Source of the DNA: Croceifilum oryzae
GTDB taxonomy: Bacteria; Bacillota; Bacilli; Thermoactinomycetales; Thermoactinomycetaceae
DNA: 64,000 nt
NCBI RefSeq assembly: GCF_030814315.1
Contig: NZ_JAUSUV010000012.1
Location: 1 to 64,000 of the forward strand
Direction of reading: 5' to 3'
The first letter of the stretch is position 1. Each line of letters begins with the position of its first letter. This document shows positions 52,414-61,142 of the stretch, one piece after another. The translations under genes were made by a program, and so were the position numbers. The notes under the pieces are model-generated. The model was not told the origin of the DNA. It worked only from the letters and a program-made list of their open reading frames with translations, and did no database searches.

Positions 52414-53508
52414 TTAAACATCCCCTACGATCACTTGATTCTGTTGTGGATCAACACTTGTTTTACTACTCTTCTTCTCGGTGATCCTGCCTCGGATCGC
52501 AAGTTCTGGAGTAAAGCTGTAATCCTTAACAAGTATCTCATCCCCCAGTCGGCATTGTTGCCCCACTAGTCCTTCTAGTAGGAGAACACTCATCTGATAG
52601 GTTACTTTTGGACTACTCCTTCTTTCCAGTTCCTTTACGGTGTTCTGATAGAGTTCAGCTGGATTCGTAGCCGATTCATCTTTGTACACACCCATGATAT
52701 GCTTTCCGTTTTTTCCCCACCGTTGTAAGGCTTCGACACTCCCAACCCAGTCCTCACCTTTTTCATACTTTGAGTTTGTAGGAGGAGTATAGTCTTGAAA
52801 TGTGAGGATATTTCCATCGCCACCACTATCCCCTTTGCCAAGTCCAATGAGAGCAGTAATAAGCTCCTTGGTATCCCTCGTCCTCTTTACATCAATCAGA
52901 TCACGACCATACGAGAAGATCCTCCCTGTGGCTTGTCCTCTTTTCCGATAGACGTTTACATATTTTCTTGTTAGTCGTAGCCCTTGAAAGTCAGCACGAA
53001 ACTCTATCTCTGCCTCATATTGATCCATAATTTTGTGGAGCGCTGCTAGAGAGGTCGGATAGTCCTTAAACACAAAGTCTTGTACACCTACGTACTCAAT
53101 CGTGCCTAGCTCCCATCCAGTTCCTTGAAGGATGTAGTTCATTGCTTGCTCTAACGTCTGGCTCGGAAGAGCGACAGGACGCACAATATTTGCAAGTAGA
53201 TCCGGAACAGCTGCGTTCTCACAGAAACAATAGAGATCACCCTTGCTGGTATCGATCAGCTCCTTGATCTGAAACAGTTCCATTTTTCCGTCTAGGTCCG
53301 GATATAAAATAAACCCATTTTCCTGTAGGAGAATGGACTTAGGGTGCTTTGCTGGTACAGTGAATTCGAGTGTTAGAAAGCCATGCTTTAGCTTCTCGAT
53401 ATGCTCATCATCATAATAGGGACAGGCGTTCTCTAGCTGATTACTCAACAGTCCGACTGCTTGATAATATGGATCTAACACATAGAGGTAGTCGTTGATT
53501 AGAGCCAC
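52414..53508 (-). CDS. Phage tail-associated protein, Gp37-like / tail endopeptidase family
   Basis: 364 residues from a GTG start inside the end of the Dit gene (10-nt overlap). The sequence resembles the Siphovirus ReqiPepy6 Gp37-like/prophage tail hub group: INDYLYVLDPYYQAVGLLSN, FILYPDLDGKMELFQI, the baseplate-hub beta domains and CRLGDEILVKDYSFTPELAIRGRI. It would sit under the tail tip. At 364 residues it lacks the long C-terminal peptidase or receptor-binding parts typical of Tal proteins, and no separate fibre gene follows. Confidence 0.78.
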   Translation of the reverse strand: MALINDYLYVLDPYYQAVGLLSNQLENACPYYDDEHIEKLKHGFLTLEFTVPAKHPKSILLQENGFILYPDLDGKMELFQIKELIDTSKGDLYCFCENAAVPDLLANIVRPVALPSQTLEQAMNYILQGTGWELGTIEYVGVQDFVFKDYPTSLAALHKIMDQYEAEIEFRADFQGLRLTRKYVNVYRKRGQATGRIFSYGRDLIDVKRTRDTKELITALIGLGKGDSGGDGNILTFQDYTPPTNSKYEKGEDWVGSVEALQRWGKNGKHIMGVYKDESATNPAELYQNTVKELERRSSPKVTYQMSVLLLEGLVGQQCRLGDEILVKDYSFTPELAIRGRITEKKSSKTSVDPQQNQVIVGDV

Positions 53509-54929
53509 CTCTCTTGAAACCTCACTTTCCCGTTTTGAACAATAGACGGGGAACATGTAATGACATTCTTTCCTTTTTCTAAGCGAAGAAACTGACTTGA
53601 CGGCTTCAATGAGCTATAAAAAGGAAAGCCGTTCTTTAGAATCCCTCCGCTTGCACAATCAATTAAAAGCTGGTCTCCTGTTTCGAATACATTTGGGGTT
53701 TCTTCTTGGATTACATTTTCTTCAAACACTCGAACTAGGTCAAAGTACGCAGAAGAGTACGGATCATTCTCTCCTCTGGCTCCAACATGGATTTGGATTC
53801 CTGCTACTTGAGTCTGGTACAAGGACTCGGCATCAAAATACTGGTTAGACCATACTTGTGATGTTATGAAGCCGCCTCTAGCGATCTTGAAATTCCACAT
53901 TTGACCGATTCGGGAAATGGAGATTCTTCCTGAAAAGCGTGAAAGGAAGAGTCCCTCTAAGTCCTGATTCACAAAATAGTGCCCATCATCTAGAGTCCCA
54001 ACTCTCGCCTCCATGGTAGGCTTGCTCATAGCGGTCGTAAAATTACAGAGAGCCATCTTCCCGATCCGATTGTTGTTTACATCCAGCAAGTAAATTTCAA
54101 TTCTTCCCACACGTCCTTCATGTCCCTCCATAACGAGTGCTGTAAATCCCACACGGGCTTCTACAGAAAAATCCTGAAGAGGCTGGGGAAACACCTTAAT
54201 CTTTGCAGGTCCATGCCAATCTTCACCTTTCCCATAGTCAGCAACCTTGATTTGCTCTCCATCGGACAAAAAGCTACCTGTTACAATTCCACCGTCCATT
54301 GCAATTCCTGACGTCCATTTTGCGATAGAACTCCCATCATCATCTATCACGAGCCTTTGTGTAGGAACATTTTCATCTCTGGAATCCATATGGACAGGCT
54401 GTCCGAAATATAGGCTTTGTGTTTTATTGATAATGGCAAACTCGGTTGTAGGAGCTGTGAACTCCATTTCAATCAACGGGGAGGTATCCACTCCACCTTG
54501 ATTCTCAACCTCCACAGGTCCCGATTGGAAAAGGACTTCTTTCTTTTTTCCATAGGCATACGGGTCTGTACAGATAAAGGAGATCCGACATTGACCGATA
54601 CTCAGCAATAGGTTCAAATCGGTATCTCCTGTTAATTTGGCTAGATAATAGACATCTGGATCGCCTACTAGTTGAAGTGGTTTTGCTTCTGTGTAATAGA
54701 GCCACTCCCCGAAGTCTCTCACTTTCTGGAGCAAATCAGAAAGGCTATCTGCCTCGATGGTAATGTCTGCTGAGATTACCCGATCCTCCAGCTCATTTCC
54801 AAAATCCCATGAACCAGCCCGTCCTTTCACCTTGGAGGTGGTCTGTTTCACACCTGTCAAGATCGGGAGATGAAGGTCTTTGACTACTACAAATGGTGGA
54901 AGGTCTTGGTTGTTAAATCGAATAGCCAA
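53499..54929 (-). CDS. Distal tail protein (Dit) with a large inserted domain
   Basis: 476 residues, roughly twice the size of a minimal Dit. The N-terminal part (AIRFNNQDLPPFVVVKDLHLPILTGV...GSWDFG) and the galectin-like second part are typical of SPP1 gp19.1-type Dit, but residues about 165-440 (FGQPVHMDSRDEN..., DFSVEARVGFTALVMEG, RVGRIEIYLLDVNNNRIG) look like an inserted concanavalin/carbohydrate-binding module, as in evolved Dit proteins. It overlaps the tape measure gene by 17 nt. Inserted-domain identity is by pattern only. Confidence 0.82.
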   Translation of the reverse strand: MAIRFNNQDLPPFVVVKDLHLPILTGVKQTTSKVKGRAGSWDFGNELEDRVISADITIEADSLSDLLQKVRDFGEWLYYTEAKPLQLVGDPDVYYLAKLTGDTDLNLLLSIGQCRISFICTDPYAYGKKKEVLFQSGPVEVENQGGVDTSPLIEMEFTAPTTEFAIINKTQSLYFGQPVHMDSRDENVPTQRLVIDDDGSSIAKWTSGIAMDGGIVTGSFLSDGEQIKVADYGKGEDWHGPAKIKVFPQPLQDFSVEARVGFTALVMEGHEGRVGRIEIYLLDVNNNRIGKMALCNFTTAMSKPTMEARVGTLDDGHYFVNQDLEGLFLSRFSGRISISRIGQMWNFKIARGGFITSQVWSNQYFDAESLYQTQVAGIQIHVGARGENDPYSSAYFDLVRVFEENVIQEETPNVFETGDQLLIDCASGGILKNGFPFYSSLKPSSQFLRLEKGKNVITCSPSIVQNGKVRFQERWL

Positions 54930-57837
54930 ATGACGACATCCCTCCTGCTCTATTTTGAATGGTTTCTTGTCGTTCTATTTCTTCTCGGAGTACCTTGGCT
55001 ATTTTTGTGATATCTATTTCTTCTCGAACGACTAGTTGCTCAATGTTAATGATGATGTCACCTTGTCCTGTCGATCTCTCTGGCATTTGCTTTGCAATGG
55101 TATCAGCAAAGGGTTTCATTCGGTGTCCTGAAAGAGGAACAACTGCCTCTAGGCCTGCTTCACCAACCCCGATCACACTAGCTCCATCAAACAGCCCACC
55201 TTTTGCATACCAGCCCAGTTTAAATTCAGGATACGGGACAGAAACTCCACCAATGTTGGCATGAGCGGTATGAACTTTAATGTCAGGAATCCTTGGTCTT
55301 GGAATCGATATCTTCATGCTCGCAAAGGCGTTTACAATACTGCTTATGATCGATTTCAATCGCTCATAGGCACTCTGGATCGGGTTTATAATCGCTGTCC
55401 TCACTCCATCCCACACGCTTGAAGCGGTCGAGCGGATGCTATTCCATGCGGAAGAGAGCCAACCTACTATGGGCGAAACAACGGATCGGATACCTGATAC
55501 TGTTCCCGACCATATAGAAGAAGCAAGAGAACTCGTTGAACTCCACACGCTTGAGGCTGTAGACCGAGTACTGTTCCATATGGACGAAAGCCAACCCACT
55601 ATAGGAGATATGGCAACACGGATGGCAGAAGAAACACCTGACCAAACAGCCGAAGCGACCGACACAAGAGAGAGCCAGATGGAGTTTAGGAAGCCTACTA
55701 ATGTAGACCAGCTTGCCCGAATCCAGTTCACAATCGTGCTAACAATTGGGCTTATGACGGATGAGATAAGATTCCATCCAACTTGGAATAATACTGGAAG
55801 TGTCTCTCCAAATAAAATCGAGAAGAAGGTTACTAAGGCTGTCCACGCCTGTTGGATAAACGTTATAACGGGCATAATATACGGCGAGATCACTTCCCAG
55901 AGGCTAGAAAAGAACTGGATAATGGGCTCGGAAATGAAGAGCCAAAAGCTATACCACCATTCACCGAAGTCATTCCATGCGTCCATAGCCCCTTGTGTAA
56001 TGGAGTTCCAAAAGGTCGACCACCCTTCACCGAAGTCATTCCATGCATCCATCATCCCCTGCGCCATGGAGGCGAAGAAGACATTTAGATCGACTCCGAA
56101 CTGCTGAAGAATGGCTACAGTCCCCTCCCACATTCCAGAGAAGAATTCGACAACGACTAGGCAGACGTTTTCCACCACTCTTCCTACATCTTGTAGAGCA
56201 TTTTCGAAATGTGTCACAGCTCCATCAAAATCACCCGTAAGTAGAAGGATCAAGCCTGAAATCATATTAGCGGCGGCTGATAGTGCATTGATGATGAGAT
56301 CGATTAGTGGACCGAGTGCGCTAAACAACCCATTTAGGACAGGCAGGATCGCTATTAAGGCTGTAACCAGTGTCTCGCCAAACAGTTTAATGATGGGTTG
56401 TGATGCTTGCCATAGACGTGCAAGACTCGCTTGGATCGTTTCGAAGTACGATGAAAACTTGGAAGCTGACGTTGAGAACATCTCTACTGTAGCTGACCAT
56501 ATACCGTCAATAGCTTGCTTAAACCACTCGAACCGGTTGTACATCCAGACAAGCCCTGCGGCGATTGCTCCGACTCCCAATACAACAAGACCTGCTGTAG
56601 AAGCAAAAAACGCAAACACTTCCGCTACTGCTGACACAACCATCACTAAGGAACCAAACACCATGACAACTAACGGCAAAACGGCTAGTATTCCCATAGC
56701 ACCTATCAGGAAGAGCTGTTGTTTATCGCTCAATTTACTAAACCACTCGGAGAAGGATTGAACCTTCTCAATCACAGCAGGTAGATACTTTTGAGATAGA
56801 TTCACCAACACATGGCCTAATGGCTCTAGGGCTTCCTGTAGCTTCCGCCAGTCTGAGGCAAGTTGTACCCAGGGCGAATTTTGAATCGCTTTTGCTACTT
56901 CTTCCGCTCTGCCTTTTGTTTCACGCAATCGACTATTCAGGTTCTTTCCACTCAGGTCTGCTGTGGTATATCCTGCGGCGATCAAATCAAAGGCTTGATT
57001 ACTTGTGATCTTAAACTTATCCATGATCTCCTTCGCTTGATCGATGGATTGAACGGCATCGATTCCGAGTGCCTTCGATAGTGCAAGAGCTTGATAGACA
57101 GCGTCTTGCAATCGTGTCTCGTTCAGTTTCTGGAACTTTGCCTTTGCATGACCTGCTACAATCGCCACTTCTTCCACGTCTTTGCCGAGTCCATCTCGGA
57201 ACACTCGCTTTGCGATAGGAGCCACCTGCTCGATCTGACCTCGAACACCTCCTAATTTCGCTGTTAGAATGGCCATCATATGAGAGCTGTCTGCAGAAGC
57301 CTTGAAAGCCAATGCAGAGATGAGACCGATAGGAGCGGTAAGACCTTGCGTAGTGTTATCTGCAAAATCCACCATTCCCTCTCCTACTTCTCTGCCTCGT
57401 CTTCCCACTTCTCGAATGCTATGCCCCAGTCTGTTTACTTCTGATATGGCTTTTCTCACATTGGCATGAATAGAAACGAAATGGTCTCTGGACGCTTCTC
57501 TTACTTTTCGAGACAATTCTTCGACTTGGCTCTCCGCCTTCTCTGTTTGGGCATCAAATCGGATTTCCACACTATGATCTACACCATCCACCGTGTACTG
57601 TAGTTGTCTCACATGCGATTCTACTTGTTGAACAGATCGTACTACCTTCTGTAAATCTTGAACCGCTTCTTCTGTGTGCATTTCCGGACTCGGTAACTGC
57701 TCTATTTTGCGATCTAACTTATCCACCATTTTTACGACATCACCAAACGAACGATCTGCCTCGCGAGCTACTTTCGCAAACACAGAGGAAGCATGGTCTA
57801 CCCCGTCAACGATGATTTGCACAGACTCTTTTGCCAT
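54913..57837 (-). CDS. Phage tail tape measure protein
   Basis: 974 residues. An N-terminal coiled-coil region (DRSFGDVVKMVDKLDRKIEQL, FDAQTEKAESQVEELSRKVREA), a hydrophobic block around 370-450 and a long tail of Trp/Ser-rich segments (SSIWNSTRSTASSVWSSTSS, WSSTSSLASSIWSGTVSGIR) are typical of tape measure proteins, whose length sets the tail length. About 974 residues implies a long, flexible siphovirus tail. It follows the tail chaperone frame by a few bases, with GGGAGGCGG ahead of the ATG. Confidence 0.9.
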   Translation of the reverse strand: MAKESVQIIVDGVDHASSVFAKVAREADRSFGDVVKMVDKLDRKIEQLPSPEMHTEEAVQDLQKVVRSVQQVESHVRQLQYTVDGVDHSVEIRFDAQTEKAESQVEELSRKVREASRDHFVSIHANVRKAISEVNRLGHSIREVGRRGREVGEGMVDFADNTTQGLTAPIGLISALAFKASADSSHMMAILTAKLGGVRGQIEQVAPIAKRVFRDGLGKDVEEVAIVAGHAKAKFQKLNETRLQDAVYQALALSKALGIDAVQSIDQAKEIMDKFKITSNQAFDLIAAGYTTADLSGKNLNSRLRETKGRAEEVAKAIQNSPWVQLASDWRKLQEALEPLGHVLVNLSQKYLPAVIEKVQSFSEWFSKLSDKQQLFLIGAMGILAVLPLVVMVFGSLVMVVSAVAEVFAFFASTAGLVVLGVGAIAAGLVWMYNRFEWFKQAIDGIWSATVEMFSTSASKFSSYFETIQASLARLWQASQPIIKLFGETLVTALIAILPVLNGLFSALGPLIDLIINALSAAANMISGLILLLTGDFDGAVTHFENALQDVGRVVENVCLVVVEFFSGMWEGTVAILQQFGVDLNVFFASMAQGMMDAWNDFGEGWSTFWNSITQGAMDAWNDFGEWWYSFWLFISEPIIQFFSSLWEVISPYIMPVITFIQQAWTALVTFFSILFGETLPVLFQVGWNLISSVISPIVSTIVNWIRASWSTLVGFLNSIWLSLVSVASAVWSGVSSAIRVAISPIVGWLSSIWNSTRSTASSVWSSTSSLASSIWSGTVSGIRSVVSPIVGWLSSAWNSIRSTASSVWDGVRTAIINPIQSAYERLKSIISSIVNAFASMKISIPRPRIPDIKVHTAHANIGGVSVPYPEFKLGWYAKGGLFDGASVIGVGEAGLEAVVPLSGHRMKPFADTIAKQMPERSTGQGDIIINIEQLVVREEIDITKIAKVLREEIERQETIQNRAGGMSSFGYSI

Positions 57838-57841
57838 TCCA

Positions 57842-58529
57842 TCACCGCCTCCCTACAGGAGTCCGTGCTTGACGCTTCATTCGAGACTCTTCTTGTTTTT
57901 GCTCTTCATTCCAATTCAGTACTAGGACTTGCTTTTGTAAGGGGGTTAAGTCCGCATAGTCACTAGGTCTCATCCCGATATGACGAACGAAGAAATAAAA
58001 CTCCCTTGCCGCATTACTCTTGGCGAAAGGAGTTTAGGTTTTGCTCGCTTTGTTCTGTTTGTTCGGTTTGCGTAGTCGATTCTTGTTGCTCTACTTTTGG
58101 AGTCTGCTCTTGTGGCTCGGTTTGGGTAGAAGAAGTTGATTCTTGTTTCTTTTTGTTTGCTACTCCTGAAATCTCTAAAATTCGGTTGTATGCCCCTTCG
58201 ATCCACTCCGCCTTCCAAAGCTGATCGATCATGTCTTCTGTCCATTCTGGGTCAACCGTTCCGAGAGCGACTGCCTTCAGTTCTGCTTTAGCAGAGTCCC
58301 GAATCACATCTGCAGTATTCATTTCCATCTCCTGCGATGACATCCGGTCTGATGTACCTACGTTCTTACTATTCATTTTGATAGATGCGGTTTCGACTGC
58401 TTGTACCTCTGCTTTCTCAATATGGGTCAATGGACGGATCTCGATTTGGTAGATTTCTTCATCTACTCGAATCTCGTAGAACTCTCGGTATTTCTTGCCA
58501 GCTAGTAATGCAGTTGTTAGTTTATTCAT
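57842..58529 (-). CDS. Tail assembly chaperone fusion gpGT, made by probable +1 frameshift
   Basis: After the gpG frame (58529 to 58014), a second frame reads AAREFYFFVRHIGMRPSDYA...NWNEEQKQEESRMKRQ to a stop at 57842, with no start of its own. In that frame a TAA lies 11 nt upstream of the CGC codon, so translation can only enter between there and the gpG stop. The window contains TTT-CGC (TTTC at 58025-58028), a +1 slip site where tRNA-Phe can re-pair to TTC. The fusion would be about 228 residues. Such G/GT pairs are conserved in siphoviruses; a +1 shift is less usual than -1. Confidence 0.7.
58014..58529 (-). CDS. Tail assembly chaperone gpG
   Basis: 171 residues. Lies between the tail tube and tape measure genes, the fixed place of gpG. 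The start (MNKLTTALLAGKKYREFYEIRVDEEIYQI) is followed by an acidic, Gln/Glu/Thr-rich end (TQTEPQEQTPKVEQQEST). It keeps the tape measure soluble during assembly. Its last codons contain the proposed frameshift site. Confidence 0.78.
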   Translation of the reverse strand: MNKLTTALLAGKKYREFYEIRVDEEIYQIEIRPLTHIEKAEVQAVETASIKMNSKNVGTSDRMSSQEMEMNTADVIRDSAKAELKAVALGTVDPEWTEDMIDQLWKAEWIEGAYNRILEISGVANKKKQESTSSTQTEPQEQTPKVEQQESTTQTEQTEQSEQNLNSFRQE

Positions 58530-58608
58530 AGGTATTTCCTCCTAAAAGTTGGGTTTATTATTTGCTCTCATATACACATACAATGCCTATTAAAAAAGTG
58601 TGACGACA

Positions 58609-59541
58609 TTAGTAGGTAGGTTTATCATTTGTAATACTAAACTCGATAGGCCCCGTACCATCAGGCTTTACTAATGCTCGTAACGTAGTCGTTTGCTCAA
58701 TGGAGTCACGGCCTGATAACGGTTGCTGCATAGAGGTATAAACACCCCTTGGAATAACGAGATCAATGTGATCCCCTATATGAATCTTCGTTTCAAACTC
58801 TAGTAGTTTGTCTTGAGTCGGCCCAGTAGAGTTGCCCCAAAACCGCTCTAGATGGATCGTCGAGAAGAATGAGAGGTTCATTTCCATTTCCACTAAGAAT
58901 GCCCCTCGATAGGCTCTTCTTGGGAAACGAGATCCAATGGTTACTCCTTTTTCATTATCCGCACCCGTCTCAATCTTTATAGAAAATGATTGGATGTACG
59001 CCGACTCATCAAGCCCGTTCATAGTCGCTGTCACTTGGCTAGGACTATAGATATCTCCCGACGTAAACAATGGGTTGGTTTGTAAAGTAGATTTCTCATC
59101 TTTCCCACCGATAATGTCAACCGATCCAATCAGAAAGTTTGCATCTAGTTCCAAGTTCACTGCACTTACCACGCAACCAGAAAACTGATGCTCAAAGACA
59201 TCTTTCCCAACCCTCGCTGTAAAGGAATCCATTAATGAGGATTGCTTGGGATAGAAACGATGCGTAAAGGATGGCTCTTTTCCAACCACCTCATAGCCCC
59301 CTAATGCCCATTTCAGGAAATACGGAAAGGCTTTGAGGTCAAACGGAACGGATAGGCTTCCCTCAGATCGATATATCCCCGGTGCTACAATCCGATCCAG
59401 CCGAGAGACTCCTTCATATATGAGGGCTTGGTCTCCAGCAGGATCGAGTTCCGCAGACTCAGGGTCAATCATTTCTGTAGCAGGAACAGGTACTCCAAAC
59501 TCCTTCTCTTCACCAAATCCAAAATACCGTGCGATTGCCAT
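58609..59541 (-). CDS. Phage tail tube protein
   Basis: 310 residues. Starts AIARYFGFGEEKEFGVPVPATEMIDPESAELDPAG and SLSVPFDLKAFPYFLKWALGGYEV, which match siphovirus tail tube proteins of the TTP family with two beta-barrel halves. About 310 residues suggests an added C-terminal domain. It precedes the tail chaperones, in keeping with its role as the tube built around the tape measure. Confidence 0.8.
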   Translation of the reverse strand: MAIARYFGFGEEKEFGVPVPATEMIDPESAELDPAGDQALIYEGVSRLDRIVAPGIYRSEGSLSVPFDLKAFPYFLKWALGGYEVVGKEPSFTHRFYPKQSSLMDSFTARVGKDVFEHQFSGCVVSAVNLELDANFLIGSVDIIGGKDEKSTLQTNPLFTSGDIYSPSQVTATMNGLDESAYIQSFSIKIETGADNEKGVTIGSRFPRRAYRGAFLVEMEMNLSFFSTIHLERFWGNSTGPTQDKLLEFETKIHIGDHIDLVIPRGVYTSMQQPLSGRDSIEQTTTLRALVKPDGTGPIEFSITNDKPTY

Positions 59542-59557
59542 ATAATATCACCTCCTC

Positions 59558-60019
59558 TCACTCTTTTCTTTGAATACGAAAAGCAAACTCACAACTTGCC
59601 CAGTACACGTTTGAGTTAGCCATAGCTTCATAAGATGGATCGTAATGGAGTGGTCTGACATCAAACACTTTTCCATTCAAGTTGCGATTAGCAGAGATCA
59701 GATCGTACACCTGAGCAGTCAAATCCTCAGCCCGATCCTTTCCTGCCTCTGGCTCTGGATCGTACACCATCGTCACAAAAGTGAAGGTAAAATCATGAAC
59801 CGCCATATGACCGCCCTTTAGGTCTGGTTGGTGTGGAGAAGGTAAGACCCATAGGAGAGGCATATCTTCAATGTTTCCAACGTCAGTTCTATCGCCATAA
59901 ACAATGGAGGCGAGATCAGATAGGTGTCCCGATCTCGCTTCCTGTAGAATGGTCAGAAGTGTTTCTTTGATTTCCTTTCGGATGGTTGCTAGATTCCTCT
60001 TGTCTAATTCATAGCCCAT
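59558..60019 (-). CDS. Phage tail completion/terminator-like protein
   Basis: 153 residues, no confident family. Position between the HK97 gp10-like gene and the tail tube gene is that of the tail terminator (SPP1 gp17-like). The sequence has DKRNLATIRKEIKETLLTIL at the start, a beta-rich middle (HDFTFTFVTMVYDPEPEAGKDRAEDLTAQVYDLI) and FEFAFRI-like ending, compatible with that fold. It overlaps the upstream gene by 1 nt. Confidence 0.65.
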   Translation of the reverse strand: MGYELDKRNLATIRKEIKETLLTILQEARSGHLSDLASIVYGDRTDVGNIEDMPLLWVLPSPHQPDLKGGHMAVHDFTFTFVTMVYDPEPEAGKDRAEDLTAQVYDLISANRNLNGKVFDVRPLHYDPSYEAMANSNVYWASCEFAFRIQRKE

Positions 60020-60450
60020 TAAATCAATCCCACCTCCTCCAATGCTGTCTCCACAAATTCCGCTTTCCGATGTTCCGTTTGGTAAATCGACTTCTCAATA
60101 TACTTTCTCCCCTTCATGCCACGGACACTTCGAGCAAAGACTGTGTTCCCTTGGCTTTGGAAGACAAGAACTTGTCCACTACGAGGGCGTATAGGCTGTC
60201 TACGAGGACCATAAACCCCTGTCCCATCATTTGTATATGTAGCATAGGCGACTGCTGTCTGCACTTTGTATCTCAGACTACTAAGTCGATTCATCTGCCA
60301 AGAACCAGCAAGTCGACCATGGTTCACAGGGGAATTTTCTCGAATGTTTCCCCATACGTCGAGTGCTGTATATTCCACCGCTTGTTTGACTGCTATAAAC
60401 GCTTTTCGGGCAATCTCCCGAATACGATCTTCTTGTATATGAGCTGGCAT
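60019..60450 (-). CDS. HK97 gp10-like head-tail protein
   Basis: 143 residues. The pattern RKAFIAVKQAVEYTALDVWGNIRENSPVNHGRLAGSW, then AVAYATYTNDGTGVYGPR and FARSVRGMKGRKYIEKSI is that of the HK97 gp10/ putative tail-component family. Acts at the head-tail joint or tail assembly. The ATG at 60448-60450 has GGAGGATCT upstream and overlaps the previous gene by 1 nt. Confidence 0.8.
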   Translation of the reverse strand: MPAHIQEDRIREIARKAFIAVKQAVEYTALDVWGNIRENSPVNHGRLAGSWQMNRLSSLRYKVQTAVAYATYTNDGTGVYGPRRQPIRPRSGQVLVFQSQGNTVFARSVRGMKGRKYIEKSIYQTEHRKAEFVETALEEVGLI

Positions 60451-60827
60451 TAGATCCTCCACTCCGATCCTGAATGAAACAAAGAGAGCTGCCGTCTCTG
60501 ATATGGACGAAGTTCCCACTCTAGATCCTTTACAACATCAGACGCATTGAGGATTTTCACTGCAAACTCGCCTACTTGAACCACTTTGCTTGTTCGGCTC
60601 TGAACCGCATACCCTACGAGTTTCGCCACAGTACGAATCACAACCGATTCAATCCCCTGCCAACGAGAGTCGCTAGGTTGCACAGTCTCTCCTAAACGCT
60701 GATCTATCTCAGCAGAAATGTGGACTAGCCAAGTGACTAAAATAGAATCTAATTCCAAATCACTTACTTTGAATGTAGTCGGCTGAACCCCTGTCAGCTG
60801 TCTCACTAGAACAGATGAGCCATACAT
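60450..60827 (-). CDS. Phage head-tail connector-like protein
   Basis: 125 residues. Gp6/YqbG-like size and place between capsid-side genes and gp10-like protein. The helical start (FKVSDLELDSILVTWLVHISAEIDQRLGETV) and the end VKDLEWELRPYQRRQLSLF fit head-completion adaptors that bind the portal ring. Assignment is by size, helices and order rather than a clear motif. Confidence 0.6.
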   Translation of the reverse strand: MYGSSVLVRQLTGVQPTTFKVSDLELDSILVTWLVHISAEIDQRLGETVQPSDSRWQGIESVVIRTVAKLVGYAVQSRTSKVVQVGEFAVKILNASDVVKDLEWELRPYQRRQLSLFHSGSEWRI

Positions 60828-61138
60828 TATGCTTTACCTTTTAGTTCCGTCAGCTTGTCTAAGAGAGTCTTGCGATTCTTAGATCGCTGTTCAGCTTGCA
60901 TGGCTTCTTCAATCGTAAGCTTCTGCTCTTGAACTCCTTGTAGAACTTCCTCCACCGTCATATTGCTCACATCATATTGCTTTAGAATCTCGACATTTAG
61001 AAACTTACAAGCTTGCAAGAGAGTCAGGTGTCGGGAGTGATCCATGTAAATCTCAGCCGATTGTTTCGGCGCAAAATAAAAACCGAGCCTCTCAATGACT
61101 CGGTCTGGATGTATATTTGTGATCTTTGCTTTAATCAT
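60827..61138 (-). CDS. Small phage protein of unknown function, 103 residues
   Basis: Begins MIKAKITNIHPDRVIERLGFYFAPKQSAEI and ends in a charged helix (LTIEEAMQAEQRSKNRKTLLDKLTEL) that may form a coiled coil. Sits between the major capsid and connector genes, like YqbF-type proteins of skin/PBSX elements; the match is weak. The start at 61136-61138 has GGAGGGGAG upstream. Confidence 0.6.
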   Translation of the reverse strand: MIKAKITNIHPDRVIERLGFYFAPKQSAEIYMDHSRHLTLLQACKFLNVEILKQYDVSNMTVEEVLQGVQEQKLTIEEAMQAEQRSKNRKTLLDKLTELKGKA

Positions 61139-61142
61139 TCCG

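Noticed and set aside
57970-58245. 91-codon open frame overlapping gpG (MDRRHDRSALEGG...)
   Set aside because: Out of frame with gpG, no ribosome-binding site, low-complexity arginine/alanine-rich product; it is neither gpG nor the T extension, which is in the third frame.
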